Made by a program: the position numbers and the translations under genes | Notes under the pieces: generated by a model | Seen by the model: only the letters and a program-made list of their open reading frames with translations | What the model was told of the DNA's origin: nothing | Database searches by the model: none | Shown here: positions 16,102 to 25,014 of the stretch, piece by piece | Position numbering within the stretch: the first letter of the stretch is position 1 | Layout of the letters: each line of letters starts with the position of its first letter | Assembly (NCBI GenBank): GCA_963664625.1 | Contig: OY761541.1 | Coordinates: 3,224,001-3,288,000, forward strand | Reading direction: 5' to 3' | DNA length: 64,000 nucleotides | Source of the DNA: CBDCFV01 sp963664625 | Lineage (GTDB): Bacteria > Chloroflexota > Dehalococcoidia > Lucifugimonadales > UBA3495

Positions 16102-16323
16102 ATGGTGTTCACTGCGTGGGCTGAGTACCAAGAGAAAATCAGGAGGGCGCGAGAGGAAGGGCGTAAGGAGGGACGCGAGGAAGTGTTGCGTGAATTGGGG
16201 TTGTCGGACTCAGCAACAGAACCAATGCCGCCGAGATATTACCGTCGTCACCGGAGAGGCCGCAGACGACAGGTTAGACCCGCACCACAGGCAGAGAATG
16301 GCGATACACCCTCCGCTTCCTGA
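16102..16323 (+). CDS. Small highly charged protein, unrecognised
   Basis: A 73-residue frame from ATG 16102, preceded by GGAGCAGGGAAG. An amphipathic charged helix (EKIRRAREEGRKEGREEVLR) is followed by an Arg-rich tail (RYYRRHRRGRRRQVRP), which would suit nucleic-acid or membrane-surface binding; that is inference. The frame extends to GTG 16060, but that start sits inside the terminator stem. No family recognised. Confidence 0.4.
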   Translation: MVFTAWAEYQEKIRRAREEGRKEGREEVLRELGLSDSATEPMPPRYYRRHRRGRRRQVRPAPQAENGDTPSAS

Positions 16324-16380
16324 TAGTGCATGAGAAACTATCTCAAACCAAATGTCTCCATCGACAATCCCTAGTAGTCC

Positions 16381-16513
16381 AACTTATTTGGACTGATGGC
16401 TAATTCTACCGTTCGCCCTGAGCTTGTCGAAGGGCCGTCCGTTCATGGTGCGACAAGCTCACCACGAACGGACTCCCAGTTTATTGATCAAAACAAAAAT
16501 GTTGGCCTGCTAG
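16381..16513. repeat. 133-bp dispersed repeat, copy 1
   Basis: The stretch matches 21849-21980 along its whole length at most positions. Its core is an imperfect inverted repeat built from AGCTTGTCGAA and TTCGACAAGCT-like halves, flanked by GTTCG/CGAAC, so it can form a long hairpin as RNA or DNA. No coding frame. Confidence 0.75.
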
Positions 16514-16530
16514 TCGCTGACGGAAGCTGA

Positions 16531-16560
16531 TGGATTCCCGCCTACGCGGGAATGACGGGT
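16531..16560. repeat. Short palindromic repeat (ATTCCCGC/GCGGGAAT family)
   Basis: TGGATTCCCGCCTACGCGGG followed by AATGACGGGT forms a hairpin around ATTCCCGC / GCGGGAAT. Related copies lie near 24922, 31977, 45871, 46324, 54710, 60062 and 62485. Confidence 0.75.
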
Positions 16561-16624
16561 CGGTCAGCACGCCCAGTTTTGGGATAGTTTCCAAGTACTC
16601 ACGCTCCACCCGTCGGTGGTACGT

Positions 16625-18226
16625 CTAGGGTTCGTATACGGTTTTGCCGCCGACTATCGTTCGTTCCACCTGTATGTCCTTGATGCCGTGGGGGTCAATT
16701 TGGGTGGGGTCCGCCCCCAGCACTACCAGGTCGGCGAGTTTGCCTACCTCGATGGAGCCTTTGAGGTCCTCTTCAAAGGAGGCGTAGGAGCTGTGGCGGG
16801 TGTAGATACGCAGGGCCTCCTCCACCGTCACCTTCTGGTTGGGGCCCCACACGTTGCCCCGGCTGTCGGTTCGGGTTACGCAGCTCTGGATGCCAAGTAG
16901 CGGCTCGAAGGGGCCGGGTGGGTAGTCGGTGGCGCCGGTGCCGACCACGCCGTAGTCCAGGAAGGAGCGCTGGGCGAACATCCATTGCAAGCGCTCTTCG
17001 CCGTAGAAGGGCATCTTTTCGCCGTGGTGGTAGACGTAGGTACAGAAGGGAGTGGCTATCGTGCCCAAGCGGCGCATCTTGGTCAGGATTTCCGGGTTGA
17101 CCAGGGTGCAGTGCTCCACGCGGTGCCGGGGATTGGGACGAGGGTCGGCGGCTTGGGCTTTCTCGTAGGCGTTCAACACCATGTCGATAGCTAGGTCGCC
17201 GTTGGCGTGAATGCAGACTTGGAACCCGGCCCGGTGCATCTCCATGACGTTCTCTTCGATTTCCTCGGCGCTCATGGCCAGGATGCCGTGGTCGCAGTCG
17301 CTGCCGACGTATGGCTCGGACAGGTACGCGGTGCGGGCGGCGATGGCGCCGTCGGCAACCATCTTGATGCCGCCCAAGCGCAGCATGTCATCGCCGAAAC
17401 CGGTCTTCAGCCCCGCTTCCCGCAACGACGGGAAATGGGGATGGTACATTAGGGCGTAGACGCGGAGGGAAAGGTCGCCGGCGTCCCGTCCTTCCTGGTA
17501 GGTGACGAACTCGTCCCGGACAACCCTGGCGTCGTGGACGCTGGTGAGACCGGCCTGGGTCAGCATACGGCAGATGGTGCGCAGCCCTTCCCGGCGAATC
17601 TCCGGGGTGTCGGACGGGATGAGGCCGAAACGCACCGGCTCGATGGCCCGCTCGTAGACTACCCCGTTCAATTCCCCGGTGTCCGGGTCCCGTCCCAAGC
17701 GGCCTCCGAAGGGGTCCGGAGTGTCGCGGGTGAACCCGGCAGCCTCCAAGGCCATGCTGTTGAGATAATAGATGTGTCCCGCCCGGTGGGACACCATGAT
17801 GGGATGGAATGTGCTCACCGCGTCCAGGTCTTCCCGGAACAGGAAGCGATTCTCCGTGGTCTTGGTGTCGTCGAACTTGAAGCCCTGCACCCACTGGCCG
17901 GGGGCGGTGGTCTCCACACGCTCCCGCAAGGCCGTCAAAATGGAGTCAACGGTGGGCAGGTCACAGTCGGCGGCCATGACGTGGCGTATTCCGCTGTTCA
18001 ATACGTGAATGTGGGCGTCGATGAACCCGGGAAGCACTGTGCTTCCGGTGAGGTCCATCACCTTGACGCCCGGGCCAATGAATGTCTCCAGGTCTTGGTT
18101 GCTGCCCAAGCCTATGAAGCGGCCGTTGCTCATGGCCAAGGCTTGGACGCGTGGCCGGTTGGGGTCCATGGTGATGATATTGGCGTTTTTGATGACGGTT
18201 TCGGCCTTGGTTGTTGGAGTTGACAT
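16625..18226 (-). CDS. Amidohydrolase family 3 protein (YtcJ-like)
   Basis: A 533-residue metal-dependent hydrolase of the YtcJ type. The amidohydrolase beta-sandwich N-terminus (VIKNANIITMDPNRPRVQAL) is followed by the first metal motif PGFIDAHIHV. Further barrel motifs are QVCIHANGDLAIDMVLNAYE and RHRVEHCTLV, and the late Asp is in VGTGATDYPPGPF. The sandwich closes with GSIEVGKLADLVVLGADPT. ATG 18226 has AAGGGAGACC upstream; the frame runs further back to 18331 without support. Likely hydrolyses an amide or cyclic amide; substrate unknown. Not in an obvious operon. Confidence 0.88.
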   Translation of the reverse strand: MSTPTTKAETVIKNANIITMDPNRPRVQALAMSNGRFIGLGSNQDLETFIGPGVKVMDLTGSTVLPGFIDAHIHVLNSGIRHVMAADCDLPTVDSILTALRERVETTAPGQWVQGFKFDDTKTTENRFLFREDLDAVSTFHPIMVSHRAGHIYYLNSMALEAAGFTRDTPDPFGGRLGRDPDTGELNGVVYERAIEPVRFGLIPSDTPEIRREGLRTICRMLTQAGLTSVHDARVVRDEFVTYQEGRDAGDLSLRVYALMYHPHFPSLREAGLKTGFGDDMLRLGGIKMVADGAIAARTAYLSEPYVGSDCDHGILAMSAEEIEENVMEMHRAGFQVCIHANGDLAIDMVLNAYEKAQAADPRPNPRHRVEHCTLVNPEILTKMRRLGTIATPFCTYVYHHGEKMPFYGEERLQWMFAQRSFLDYGVVGTGATDYPPGPFEPLLGIQSCVTRTDSRGNVWGPNQKVTVEEALRIYTRHSSYASFEEDLKGSIEVGKLADLVVLGADPTQIDPHGIKDIQVERTIVGGKTVYEP

Positions 18227-18447
18227 AAGGTCTCCCTTGGGTAGCCCTACAACTTGATGAGTGAAAATCCGTCCGGGCCGTTCTTGAGAACGACAGTTTA
18301 CCACCTTGTTATGGTTCCGGTTGACCGCCAAATGACGCGATTCTATACTTGCTCACCGGCAAATCGTGTCTGCCCGGTCTACGTTTATCACTTCGGCGCC
18401 GTCTGCGAACCGGCGCATCAACCTTCAAGAATAGTCAGGAGGCATCT

Positions 18448-19605
18448 ATGGGTTGGTCAACCAACCATCCGAACGGCTTGATTTACTACGCGCCCCAAAA
18501 CGCCTACCGGGGCTTTACCCTGACGACCAACGTGAGTGGGCACGATGCGCGGCTCATCGACATGGAGGGGCGGGTCTGCCATACCTGGCATTCCGACGAG
18601 GGGATCGGCTACGCCTACCTGCTGGACAACGGCAACCTATTGCTGCGAACGGGCCCGGCGGCGGAAGAGGTGTCGTTCATAACCCGGCCGGAGCGGCAGC
18701 TATTGCCGGGCGACGGCAGGACGGTGGCGGGGGCCATACTGGAGCTGGACTGGGATAGCAACGTGGTCTGGGAGTACCGGTACCCGTTGTTGCACCACGA
18801 CTTCGAACGGCTGGCCAACGGCAATACCCTGGTGTTGGCGTGGGAGTTGATTCCCCAAGACATGGTCCAAAATGTAAACGGCGGATATACGTCGAGAGAC
18901 GGCCACGAGGGCATGTTGGGCGACGTGGTGCGGGAGGTTACTCCGGGCGGTGAGGTGATATACGAGTGGAAGTCATGGGAGCACCTGAGCTACGACGAAG
19001 ACCGCATCTGTTTTCTGGAAGGGCGTGAAGAGTGGACGCACCAGAACACCCTTAACGTCACCCCGGAGGGTGATCTTGTGGTGAGCTTCCGCCAGACGGA
19101 CACAGTGGGCATAGTGGACAAGGCCAGCGGCGAGTTCCGCTGGAAGTGGGGGCCGGGGGACATATCCCACCAGCACAACCCCACAATGCTGGACAACGGC
19201 CGGGTCCTGATATTCGACAACGGCCCTCACAAGGTCGGCTTCACCCATTCCCGGATTATCGAAATCGACCCCGGCAGCAACGAGATCGCTTGGGAGTACC
19301 GGGGGGACCCGCCCATATCCTTCTACAGCTATCACATCAGCGGCTCCGAGCGCCAACCCAACGGCAACACGCTGATCTGCGAGGGCGCGCCGGGCCGCAT
19401 ATTCGAGGTCACGCCGGGCAAAGAGATAGTGTGGGAATACATCAATCCCTTCGTTGCCCGCAGCGGCGTTGGGGTTGGCGGCTCGGTATCGGGTTACGCC
19501 AACTCGGTATTCCGCGCCCACCGTTACGGCTACGACCACCCGGCATTGGAGGGCAAGGACCTGGACCCGGGAAAATACGCCAACCTGAACCGGCTTTATG
19601 CTTGA
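18448..19605 (+). CDS. Arylsulfotransferase (ASST)-like beta-propeller protein
   Basis: A 385-residue beta-propeller of the arylsulfotransferase-like family. Repeated blades pair an asparagine-glycine turn with a W-x-Y strand: LLDNGNLL, VVWEYRYPLLHHDFERLANG, EVIYEWKSW, RWKWGPGDISHQHNPTMLDN, IAWEYRGDPP, and WEYINPF near the end. ATG 18448 follows AGGAGG by six bases. No signal peptide is visible, unlike periplasmic ASST enzymes, so it may be a cytoplasmic relative. Sulfate transfer is not proven; the family includes many uncharacterised members. Starts 222 bp from the divergent amidohydrolase. Confidence 0.75.
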   Translation: MGWSTNHPNGLIYYAPQNAYRGFTLTTNVSGHDARLIDMEGRVCHTWHSDEGIGYAYLLDNGNLLLRTGPAAEEVSFITRPERQLLPGDGRTVAGAILELDWDSNVVWEYRYPLLHHDFERLANGNTLVLAWELIPQDMVQNVNGGYTSRDGHEGMLGDVVREVTPGGEVIYEWKSWEHLSYDEDRICFLEGREEWTHQNTLNVTPEGDLVVSFRQTDTVGIVDKASGEFRWKWGPGDISHQHNPTMLDNGRVLIFDNGPHKVGFTHSRIIEIDPGSNEIAWEYRGDPPISFYSYHISGSERQPNGNTLICEGAPGRIFEVTPGKEIVWEYINPFVARSGVGVGGSVSGYANSVFRAHRYGYDHPALEGKDLDPGKYANLNRLYA

Positions 19606-19781
19606 GGAAGAGTTGCGACGACGGGATTCGGGGAGTTAGATAGCCCGGATATTGTGTCTCGGACCGGTGTCGCTGCGGCAATTGACAACCACTTGCCTTT
19701 CTGGTGCAATTGCCTTATTCGATACTTGGTCAACTGTCGGCAACAGAAACGGTTGGCCTATAGAAGAGAGGTAGCTGAGAT

Positions 19782-20810
19782 ATGAGCAAAGCTTACGTTT
19801 ACGTGGGTCTAGCCGGTGAGACCGCTCCCGGACGGTCGGTCAGCACCGGGCTTTACCGCATGGAGGAAGGAAGCGGGCACTGGGAACTGTTGACCAATGG
19901 CCTGCCTGAAGCGCCGGCTATCCGCGCGCTGGCCGTTCACCCTGAAAATCCTGAGATCATGTACGCCGGGACGCAGGTCGGGCCTTATCGGACCACCGAC
20001 CAAGGCGATCACTGGGAAAAGGTAGACGTTCCTGACCACGGCCTGCCGGTATGGTCAATGCTCTACTCGCCGAGGGACCCCAACGTGATGTACGCCGGCT
20101 ATGAGGCTGCGGAGATTTACCGCAGCGAGGATGGCGGCGAGAACTGGCGGCAGGTGCCGGTAAGCGTCCGATTCCCAGACGTCACCGTGGGGCCGGGCTC
20201 CAACCCCGCCAAGCGGATTTTGATGATGTCCGCCAGCAAGTCCGACTCCGATGAGTTGTACGGCGCCATCGAGGTGGGCGGACTGATTCGCACCCAGGAC
20301 GGCGGTGACAGTTGGGAGAACCTGAGCCACGGCCTGTACGTCAACGACGACTTGGTTGACATGCACGGCGTGATGACCAGCTCCCTTTTCCCGGGCACCG
20401 TTTTCAGCATATCCAGGGCCGGTATGTGGAGGAGTGACGACCACGGGGACCACTGGACCCACGTGAACCTGGAGCCGTTGAACGCCAAGGGCCAGAGCTA
20501 TTGCCGGGACATCAGCGAGGTCCCGGGCGACCCCAACACCATCTGGGTGGCTGCCGGGGCCAACTTCCAGAGCGAGCTCGGCGTCCTGTACCGCAGTACC
20601 GACGCCGGTGACAACTGGGAGCGGGTGAATACCGGGTTCGACGCTCACAGCACCATGTTCGGCATAGCCTTTGACGCCCACCGCAGGGGCCGCATGTATT
20701 GCGCGGCCAACGGCGGACAGGTCTGGGGCAGCACCGACCACGGTGATACTTGGAATGCTTACCCGATGCCGGAGGGCGCCAGCCAGGTCTATTCGCTGGC
20801 CTGCACCTAG
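19782..20810 (+). CDS. BNR/Asp-box beta-propeller (sialidase-like fold) protein
   Basis: A 342-residue propeller. At least six Asp-box motifs are visible: TTDQGDHWEKV, SEDGGENWRQV, TQDGGDSWENL, SDDHGDHWTHV, STDAGDNWERV and STDHGDTWNAY. The Arg triad and Tyr of true sialidases cannot be placed with confidence, so glycosidase activity is doubtful; such proteins are often binding or sorting-type propellers. ATG 19782 is preceded by GAGAGG. No signal peptide. Probably read with the ASST-like gene 176 nt upstream, and ends at the terminator at 20886. Confidence 0.8.
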   Translation: MSKAYVYVGLAGETAPGRSVSTGLYRMEEGSGHWELLTNGLPEAPAIRALAVHPENPEIMYAGTQVGPYRTTDQGDHWEKVDVPDHGLPVWSMLYSPRDPNVMYAGYEAAEIYRSEDGGENWRQVPVSVRFPDVTVGPGSNPAKRILMMSASKSDSDELYGAIEVGGLIRTQDGGDSWENLSHGLYVNDDLVDMHGVMTSSLFPGTVFSISRAGMWRSDDHGDHWTHVNLEPLNAKGQSYCRDISEVPGDPNTIWVAAGANFQSELGVLYRSTDAGDNWERVNTGFDAHSTMFGIAFDAHRRGRMYCAANGGQVWGSTDHGDTWNAYPMPEGASQVYSLACT

Positions 20811-20885
20811 AGCGGCGAGTACGATAATCTCTCTTGGCAGAGTGGGTCCGGAGTTCCGGCCCAATCACGGTTATTGAAACTGCGG

Positions 20886-20925
20886 TCCCCCGTCCCTTCG
20901 ATTTTCGAAGGGCGGGGGATTTCTT
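20886..20925 (+). terminator. Strong Rho-independent terminator after the Asp-box gene
   Basis: A long stem (TCCCCCGTCCCTTCGA pairing with TCGAAGGGCGGGGGA, one bulge) is followed by TTTCTTCT. It lies 76 nt after the Asp-box stop and 48 nt before the next start. Confidence 0.8.
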
Positions 20926-20972
20926 CTAATACGAAACATTAACCAGCTAACCCAATTGGCTGATGGAGGTGA

Positions 20973-21773
20973 ATGGTGGAGTTAGGTCTCAATGGCAAGG
21001 TGGTATTGATCACCGGCGGCAGCATGGGCATCGGCAAGGCCTCGGCGCTGGCATTGGCCCGGGAGGGAACTCGTATAGCGATGTGTGCCAGGGGCAAGGA
21101 ACGCTTGGAGTCTGCCGCCAAGGAAATAGCCGATGAAACCGGCGCGGAAGTCCTGCCTATTGCGGCCGACATGAATAATGAGGCGGACGCCCAGCGTTTC
21201 GTTTCAGAAGCAGTCGCCCATTTCGGGAGGTTGGATATTCTGGTCAACAACGCCGGTAGTTCTCCGGGTGGCAGGCTGGAGAACCTGGAAGAGTCGGACT
21301 GGATGCAAAGCCTGAACCTGAAGTTCATGGGTTACGTGCGGACCTGCAAGGCTGCCGTGCCCATAATGAAGCAGCAGGGTTGGGGCCGTATCATCAACGT
21401 CATCGGCAATGACGGCATCAAGCCTCTCTATTTCGAGGTCACTCCGGGGGCTGCCAACGCCGCAGGGATTAACTTCACCTTGGCTATCGCGGAGGAGTTG
21501 GCCCCGTTCGGCATAACCGTCAACGCCGTCAACCCCGGGCCTGTAGACACCGACCGTTGGTGGGGGTTGGTGCGCACGATGTCCCGGGAGAAGGGCGTAA
21601 GCGAGGAAGAGGCCCAGCGGAGGGCCGTCGCCAGCATCCCCATTGGTCGCCTGTGCACCTCCGAGGAGGTGGCGGACATGGTGGTTTTCCTGGCTTCCGA
21701 AAGGGCCAGCTTTGTTACCGGAGCTTCCATATCGATGGACGGCGGCCAACGGAAGGCGTTGATGGACATTTAA
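20973..21773 (+). CDS. SDR-family protein lacking the YxxxK catalytic pair
   Basis: A 266-residue short-chain dehydrogenase/reductase fold. The cofactor motif TGGSMGIG, the NNAG loop (VNNAG at 91-95) and the C-terminal VNPGPVDTDRWWG are present. The catalytic segment reads NVIGNDGIKP then TPGAANAAGINFT, so the usual Ser is missing and Tyr/Lys of YxxxK are replaced by Pro158 and Asn162. ATG 20973 sits only two bases from GGAGGT; GTG 20976, five bases from it, may be the real start. A binding or non-classical catalytic role is possible. It is a single gene behind a terminator. Confidence 0.85.
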   Translation: MVELGLNGKVVLITGGSMGIGKASALALAREGTRIAMCARGKERLESAAKEIADETGAEVLPIAADMNNEADAQRFVSEAVAHFGRLDILVNNAGSSPGGRLENLEESDWMQSLNLKFMGYVRTCKAAVPIMKQQGWGRIINVIGNDGIKPLYFEVTPGAANAAGINFTLAIAEELAPFGITVNAVNPGPVDTDRWWGLVRTMSREKGVSEEEAQRRAVASIPIGRLCTSEEVADMVVFLASERASFVTGASISMDGGQRKALMDI

Positions 21774-21848
21774 AGTCCGCAAAGCAGTCCGGTAGGAACC
21801 AAGCCTTCATCCAGGCTGCTATCTCGAATGTGCTGCGGCTAGCGGTTC

Positions 21849-21980
21849 AACTTATCAGGATTGATGGCTAATTTCCCGTTCGGCCTGGGCTTGTCGAAGG
21901 GCTGTCCGTTCATGGTTCGACAAGCTCACCACGAACGGACTCTCGGTTCATCCATCAATACAACAATGCCAATCTATTAG
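21849..21980. repeat. 133-bp dispersed repeat, copy 2
   Basis: Second copy of the element at 16381-16513, same orientation. Its right end overlaps the stop codon of the minus-strand TauE/SafE gene (21977-21979). It could serve as the transcription end hairpin for the two convergent genes. Confidence 0.75.
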
Positions 21981-22705
21981 CCGCGAATTATCAGGACTAT
22001 GCCGCTCAAGACCAGCAAAGCTTCGACGACGAGGCGGAACCACCGCTCCGGCAGTTTGCCGGATATGCGGTTGCCCAGCAGCGATCCTCCGAAAGACATA
22101 ACGCCAGCCACGGCTGATATTAACAGGACCTGCGCGCTGAAAAGGTGGTTGCCCGCGAACACGGGGATTTTCGGCAGTTGGGTCATGAGTATGCCGGCCG
22201 ACGAGGTGCCCACAAAAGCAACACCGGTCAGCCCGTAGGCCAGGTAAAAGGGCGCGCCCACGGGCCCGGACGGCCCAAGGTAGCCGGAAACCAAGCCGTT
22301 GGCCGCTCCTACAAACAGGAAAGTCCGCAAGCCTATGCCTTTGCTGATGCTCCAGGGCGTGTGGGCTTGGGCCACCATTATCAGCAGCAAGACACCAAAT
22401 ATGCGCGTGAATATGGGCGCGGGGGTGACAACGAACAGGTAACTGGCCGCGGCAGCGATGGGCAGCGAGGTCAACGCCAGCCGTTTTACGATGGGCCACG
22501 AAATTCCTTCCCAGTTGAGGCCGGTACGGGAGGCTGCGGCGACAAGCTGCACCAAGCCGATGATTGGCCCCGCCTCCCGGGGCTCCATCATTAACAGTAG
22601 CACCGGCATGACGAACAGGCCGCCCCCGAACCCGGTCACGCCCGCGATGGTGAATGCAAGGAAAGTCACCACCGCCAGGGTTGTCATTTCTACGGGGTCA
22701 ATCAT
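21977..22705 (-). CDS. TauE/SafE-family membrane exporter
   Basis: A 242-residue integral membrane protein of the TauE/SafE (DUF81) family, whose members move sulfite, sulfoacetate or other organic anions. Two repeats are visible, each with hydrophobic helices. The first carries the family motif AGVTGFGGGLFVMPVLLLMM; the second carries AANGLVSGYLGPSGPVGAPF. About seven to eight membrane segments. ATG 22705 with GAGGGACC upstream gives a normal family length; the frame reads further back to 22918, over the promoter of the divergent gene. Substrate not visible, though sulfatase genes elsewhere in the window make an S-containing anion plausible. Confidence 0.85.
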   Translation of the reverse strand: MIDPVEMTTLAVVTFLAFTIAGVTGFGGGLFVMPVLLLMMEPREAGPIIGLVQLVAAASRTGLNWEGISWPIVKRLALTSLPIAAAASYLFVVTPAPIFTRIFGVLLLIMVAQAHTPWSISKGIGLRTFLFVGAANGLVSGYLGPSGPVGAPFYLAYGLTGVAFVGTSSAGILMTQLPKIPVFAGNHLFSAQVLLISAVAGVMSFGGSLLGNRISGKLPERWFRLVVEALLVLSGIVLIIRG

Positions 22706-22825
22706 TGGTCCCTCAGCACAAGAACTCCGAAAGGGGCTGAAATAGCAATCCATTTGGAGTGCGGAGATTCTACTACAACAGGATGGTACAATTAGCGAGT
22801 CTGTTACAAGGAGGCCTTTGTTGAA

Positions 22826-23875
22826 ATGAAGTTCGCACTGTTTATCCTGGCTTCCTGGACCGAACCGGACGCCAAAGAGCAAAGCCGCATCTATGGCGAG
22901 GCTGTGGAGCAGATCCAATACGCCGAGGAATTAGGCTTCGACTCCGTCTGGATTGCGGAGCACCACTCCAGCCGGTACGGGATTTTTCCGTCCTTGCTGC
23001 CAATCGTCAGCTATGTGGCCGGACGCACTAAGAAGATTCGCATTGGCACCGGCGTAACCGTCCTCCCTCTCCACGATCCTATTCTTATCGCGGAAGAAGC
23101 GGCGATGATGGACGTGTTGAGCAACGGCCGATTAGAGTTCGGAGTTGGGCGGGGTTCCACGGTGTACGAGTACGGGAACTTCCAAATCGACTTTGACTCC
23201 CGAGACCAGCGGTTTCAAGAGGCATTGGACATCATCCTGGGCCTTTGGACCACCCGTGACTTCAGCTATCGCGGGGAATACTACCAAGTGGAGGACCTGA
23301 CCATCGCCCCTTCGCCGTTACAAAAGCCGCATCCGCCGGTCTATTTGGCAGTGTCTCGCACTCCGGCCAGCGTGGACGTAGCGGTTTCCAGGGACCTGCC
23401 CATCCTTACAAGTTTTTCAACCCCGGAGGCCGACAATCTGGGGCTGTTCGACCTTTACGCCCAGCGGTGCGCCGCCGCCAACAAGCCGGCCAATATCGAG
23501 GCGATGCCATACTTTCGCTTCGTGTACCTGACTGAAGATGAACAAACGGCGCGAGAGTACCCGCGTGAGTCGGTCGTCTGGGTCCGAGAGTTGGCCGGGC
23601 ACCGGCGTCCCATGACACGGGGCGACGAAATCAACATTGACTTGGACCGATGGAGACAGACAACGACGGAAGCGCCGCCGGACTATGATGCGGAACTGAA
23701 GAATACGATGTACTTCGGGACACCGGACCAGTGTGTGCAATGGATCGAGCGCCTGCGCGACGAGCACAGCATTGGTTACTTCGGCGCCAGCATGTCTTTC
23801 GGCAGCATGGAGCACAGCAAGGTAATGCGGTCGATGGAACTGTTCGCCAAGGAAGTAATGCCGCGGTTTCAATAG
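22826..23875 (+). CDS. Luciferase-like (LLM) flavin-dependent monooxygenase
   Basis: A 349-residue bacterial-luciferase-like TIM barrel. Typical stretches are YAEELGFDSVWIAEHHSSRY near the N-terminus, then TKKIRIGTGVTVLPLHDP and SNGRLEFGVGRGSTVYEYG. FMNH2-dependent oxygenases of this kind oxidise diverse organic substrates with O2; a reductase partner is not adjacent. ATG 22826 follows AAGGAGG with an 11-nt spacer. TACAAT at 22787 may be a -10 box, without a clear -35. Two amidohydrolases follow on the same strand 45 nt downstream, which suggests an operon. Confidence 0.87.
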   Translation: MKFALFILASWTEPDAKEQSRIYGEAVEQIQYAEELGFDSVWIAEHHSSRYGIFPSLLPIVSYVAGRTKKIRIGTGVTVLPLHDPILIAEEAAMMDVLSNGRLEFGVGRGSTVYEYGNFQIDFDSRDQRFQEALDIILGLWTTRDFSYRGEYYQVEDLTIAPSPLQKPHPPVYLAVSRTPASVDVAVSRDLPILTSFSTPEADNLGLFDLYAQRCAAANKPANIEAMPYFRFVYLTEDEQTAREYPRESVVWVRELAGHRRPMTRGDEINIDLDRWRQTTTEAPPDYDAELKNTMYFGTPDQCVQWIERLRDEHSIGYFGASMSFGSMEHSKVMRSMELFAKEVMPRFQ

Positions 23876-23920
23876 ACCCGTCCAAGGGAGACTCTCGCCC
23901 CCGGTTTGCAGGAGACGAAT

Positions 23921-24916
23921 ATGCGCAGCATCGACATTCACGCCCACCTGACGCCGCAGTGTTTCTGGCGCGCAACGGAGGGGAGCGGCGAGTGGCACAC
24001 ACTGAAGAGGCAGCAGGACGCGAGAGGGCGCGAGATCCTGGTGGCGGGGGACCGCCGGGGCCAGTTGCCCCCCAAGTCCAGTTGGACTCCGGAGCAGCGC
24101 CTTGCCGATATGGACTCCCTGGGGGTGGACATGCATGTTGTGTCGCCCTACGCCGGGTTCTACAACTACGAGATGGACGTTGGCATAGCCGCCGCTACTT
24201 CAAGAGAGTCCAATGATGAAATCAGCCAGATGATGAAGTCGTGGCCCGACCGGTTCGCCGGATTGGCAACGCTGCCGATGCAGGATGTGTCTGCCGCAGT
24301 GGCCGAGCTGGAGCGGGTGATGGTGCAGCTTGGCTTCAAGGGCGCCATGATCGACGACAAGATCAACGACAAACTGCTGGATGAGCCTGAGTACATGCCT
24401 TTCTGGAAGGCCGCCGAACAGTTGGGCGCGGTCATCCTGTTCCACCAGGGCGGTGACACCATCGTCGACCAGCGCATCAAGCGTTACCACCTTCCCAATT
24501 CGGTGGGGAACTTGGCAGACCGCACCTTGACCTTCGCATCACTGGTGTTCGGGGGCGTGATGGATGCGTGCCCCGACCTGCGGATCTGCTTGTCCCACGG
24601 CGGCGGCTACGCCTGCTACGGCGTTGGCCGCATGGACAGGGGTTGGCAGAGGATTCCCGAGACGGACCGTTTGGCTGCCGAGCCTCCCAGCGCCTATCTG
24701 GACCGCTTTTACTACGATTGCATCGTTTACACCGAGCAATCCCTGAGATACCTCATCGATGCAGTGGGTATCGACCGGGTGGTTTTCGGCACCGACTGGC
24801 CCTATGACATGGCACAGGACTGGCCCGTGTCGTGGATTCTGAGCATGGACAGCCTTACCCAGGAAGAGAAGGAAGCTATCCTGTGGAAGAATCTGGAGGG
24901 TCTTCTGGGGCTTTAA
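23921..24916 (+). CDS. Amidohydrolase/decarboxylase of the ACMSD type (copy 1)
   Basis: A 331-residue metal-dependent barrel protein of the amidohydrolase_2 (ACMSD-like) group. Metal motifs are DIHAHLTPQ near the N-terminus, ILFHQGGDT in the middle, CLSHGGGYACYG, and VVFGTDWPYD near the C-terminus. Members hydrolyse or decarboxylate ring-cleavage products such as aminocarboxymuconate semialdehyde. ATG 23921 follows GGAGACG; TTG 23906 is a weaker alternative. It is 45 nt after the LLM gene and 98 nt before a paralogue. Substrate unknown. Confidence 0.87.
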   Translation: MRSIDIHAHLTPQCFWRATEGSGEWHTLKRQQDARGREILVAGDRRGQLPPKSSWTPEQRLADMDSLGVDMHVVSPYAGFYNYEMDVGIAAATSRESNDEISQMMKSWPDRFAGLATLPMQDVSAAVAELERVMVQLGFKGAMIDDKINDKLLDEPEYMPFWKAAEQLGAVILFHQGGDTIVDQRIKRYHLPNSVGNLADRTLTFASLVFGGVMDACPDLRICLSHGGGYACYGVGRMDRGWQRIPETDRLAAEPPSAYLDRFYYDCIVYTEQSLRYLIDAVGIDRVVFGTDWPYDMAQDWPVSWILSMDSLTQEEKEAILWKNLEGLLGL

Positions 24917-24921
24917 CCTTC

Positions 24922-24953
24922 GGATTCCCGCCCACGCCTACGCGGGGGTGACG
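24922..24953. repeat. Short palindromic repeat between tandem amidohydrolase genes
   Basis: A variant of the ATTCCCGC/GCGGGAAT family with an inserted CCACGC and a GGGGGTGACG right end. It lies in the 98-bp gap just after the first gene's stop. Confidence 0.6.
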
Positions 24954-25014
24954 TTCCTTCGCGGGAAAGACGAAACGGCAGGGGCAATAAGACCGGTGAA
25001 CCGGAGGACAACTC

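Larger units (their letters stand above)
16324..16624. other. Intergenic stretch holding two dispersed repeats
   Basis: No convincing gene is present. The stretch carries one copy of the 133-bp element (16381-16513) and one copy of the short ATTCCCGC palindrome (16531-16560), then about 60 bp of unremarkable sequence before the convergent amidohydrolase stop. Confidence 0.6.
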
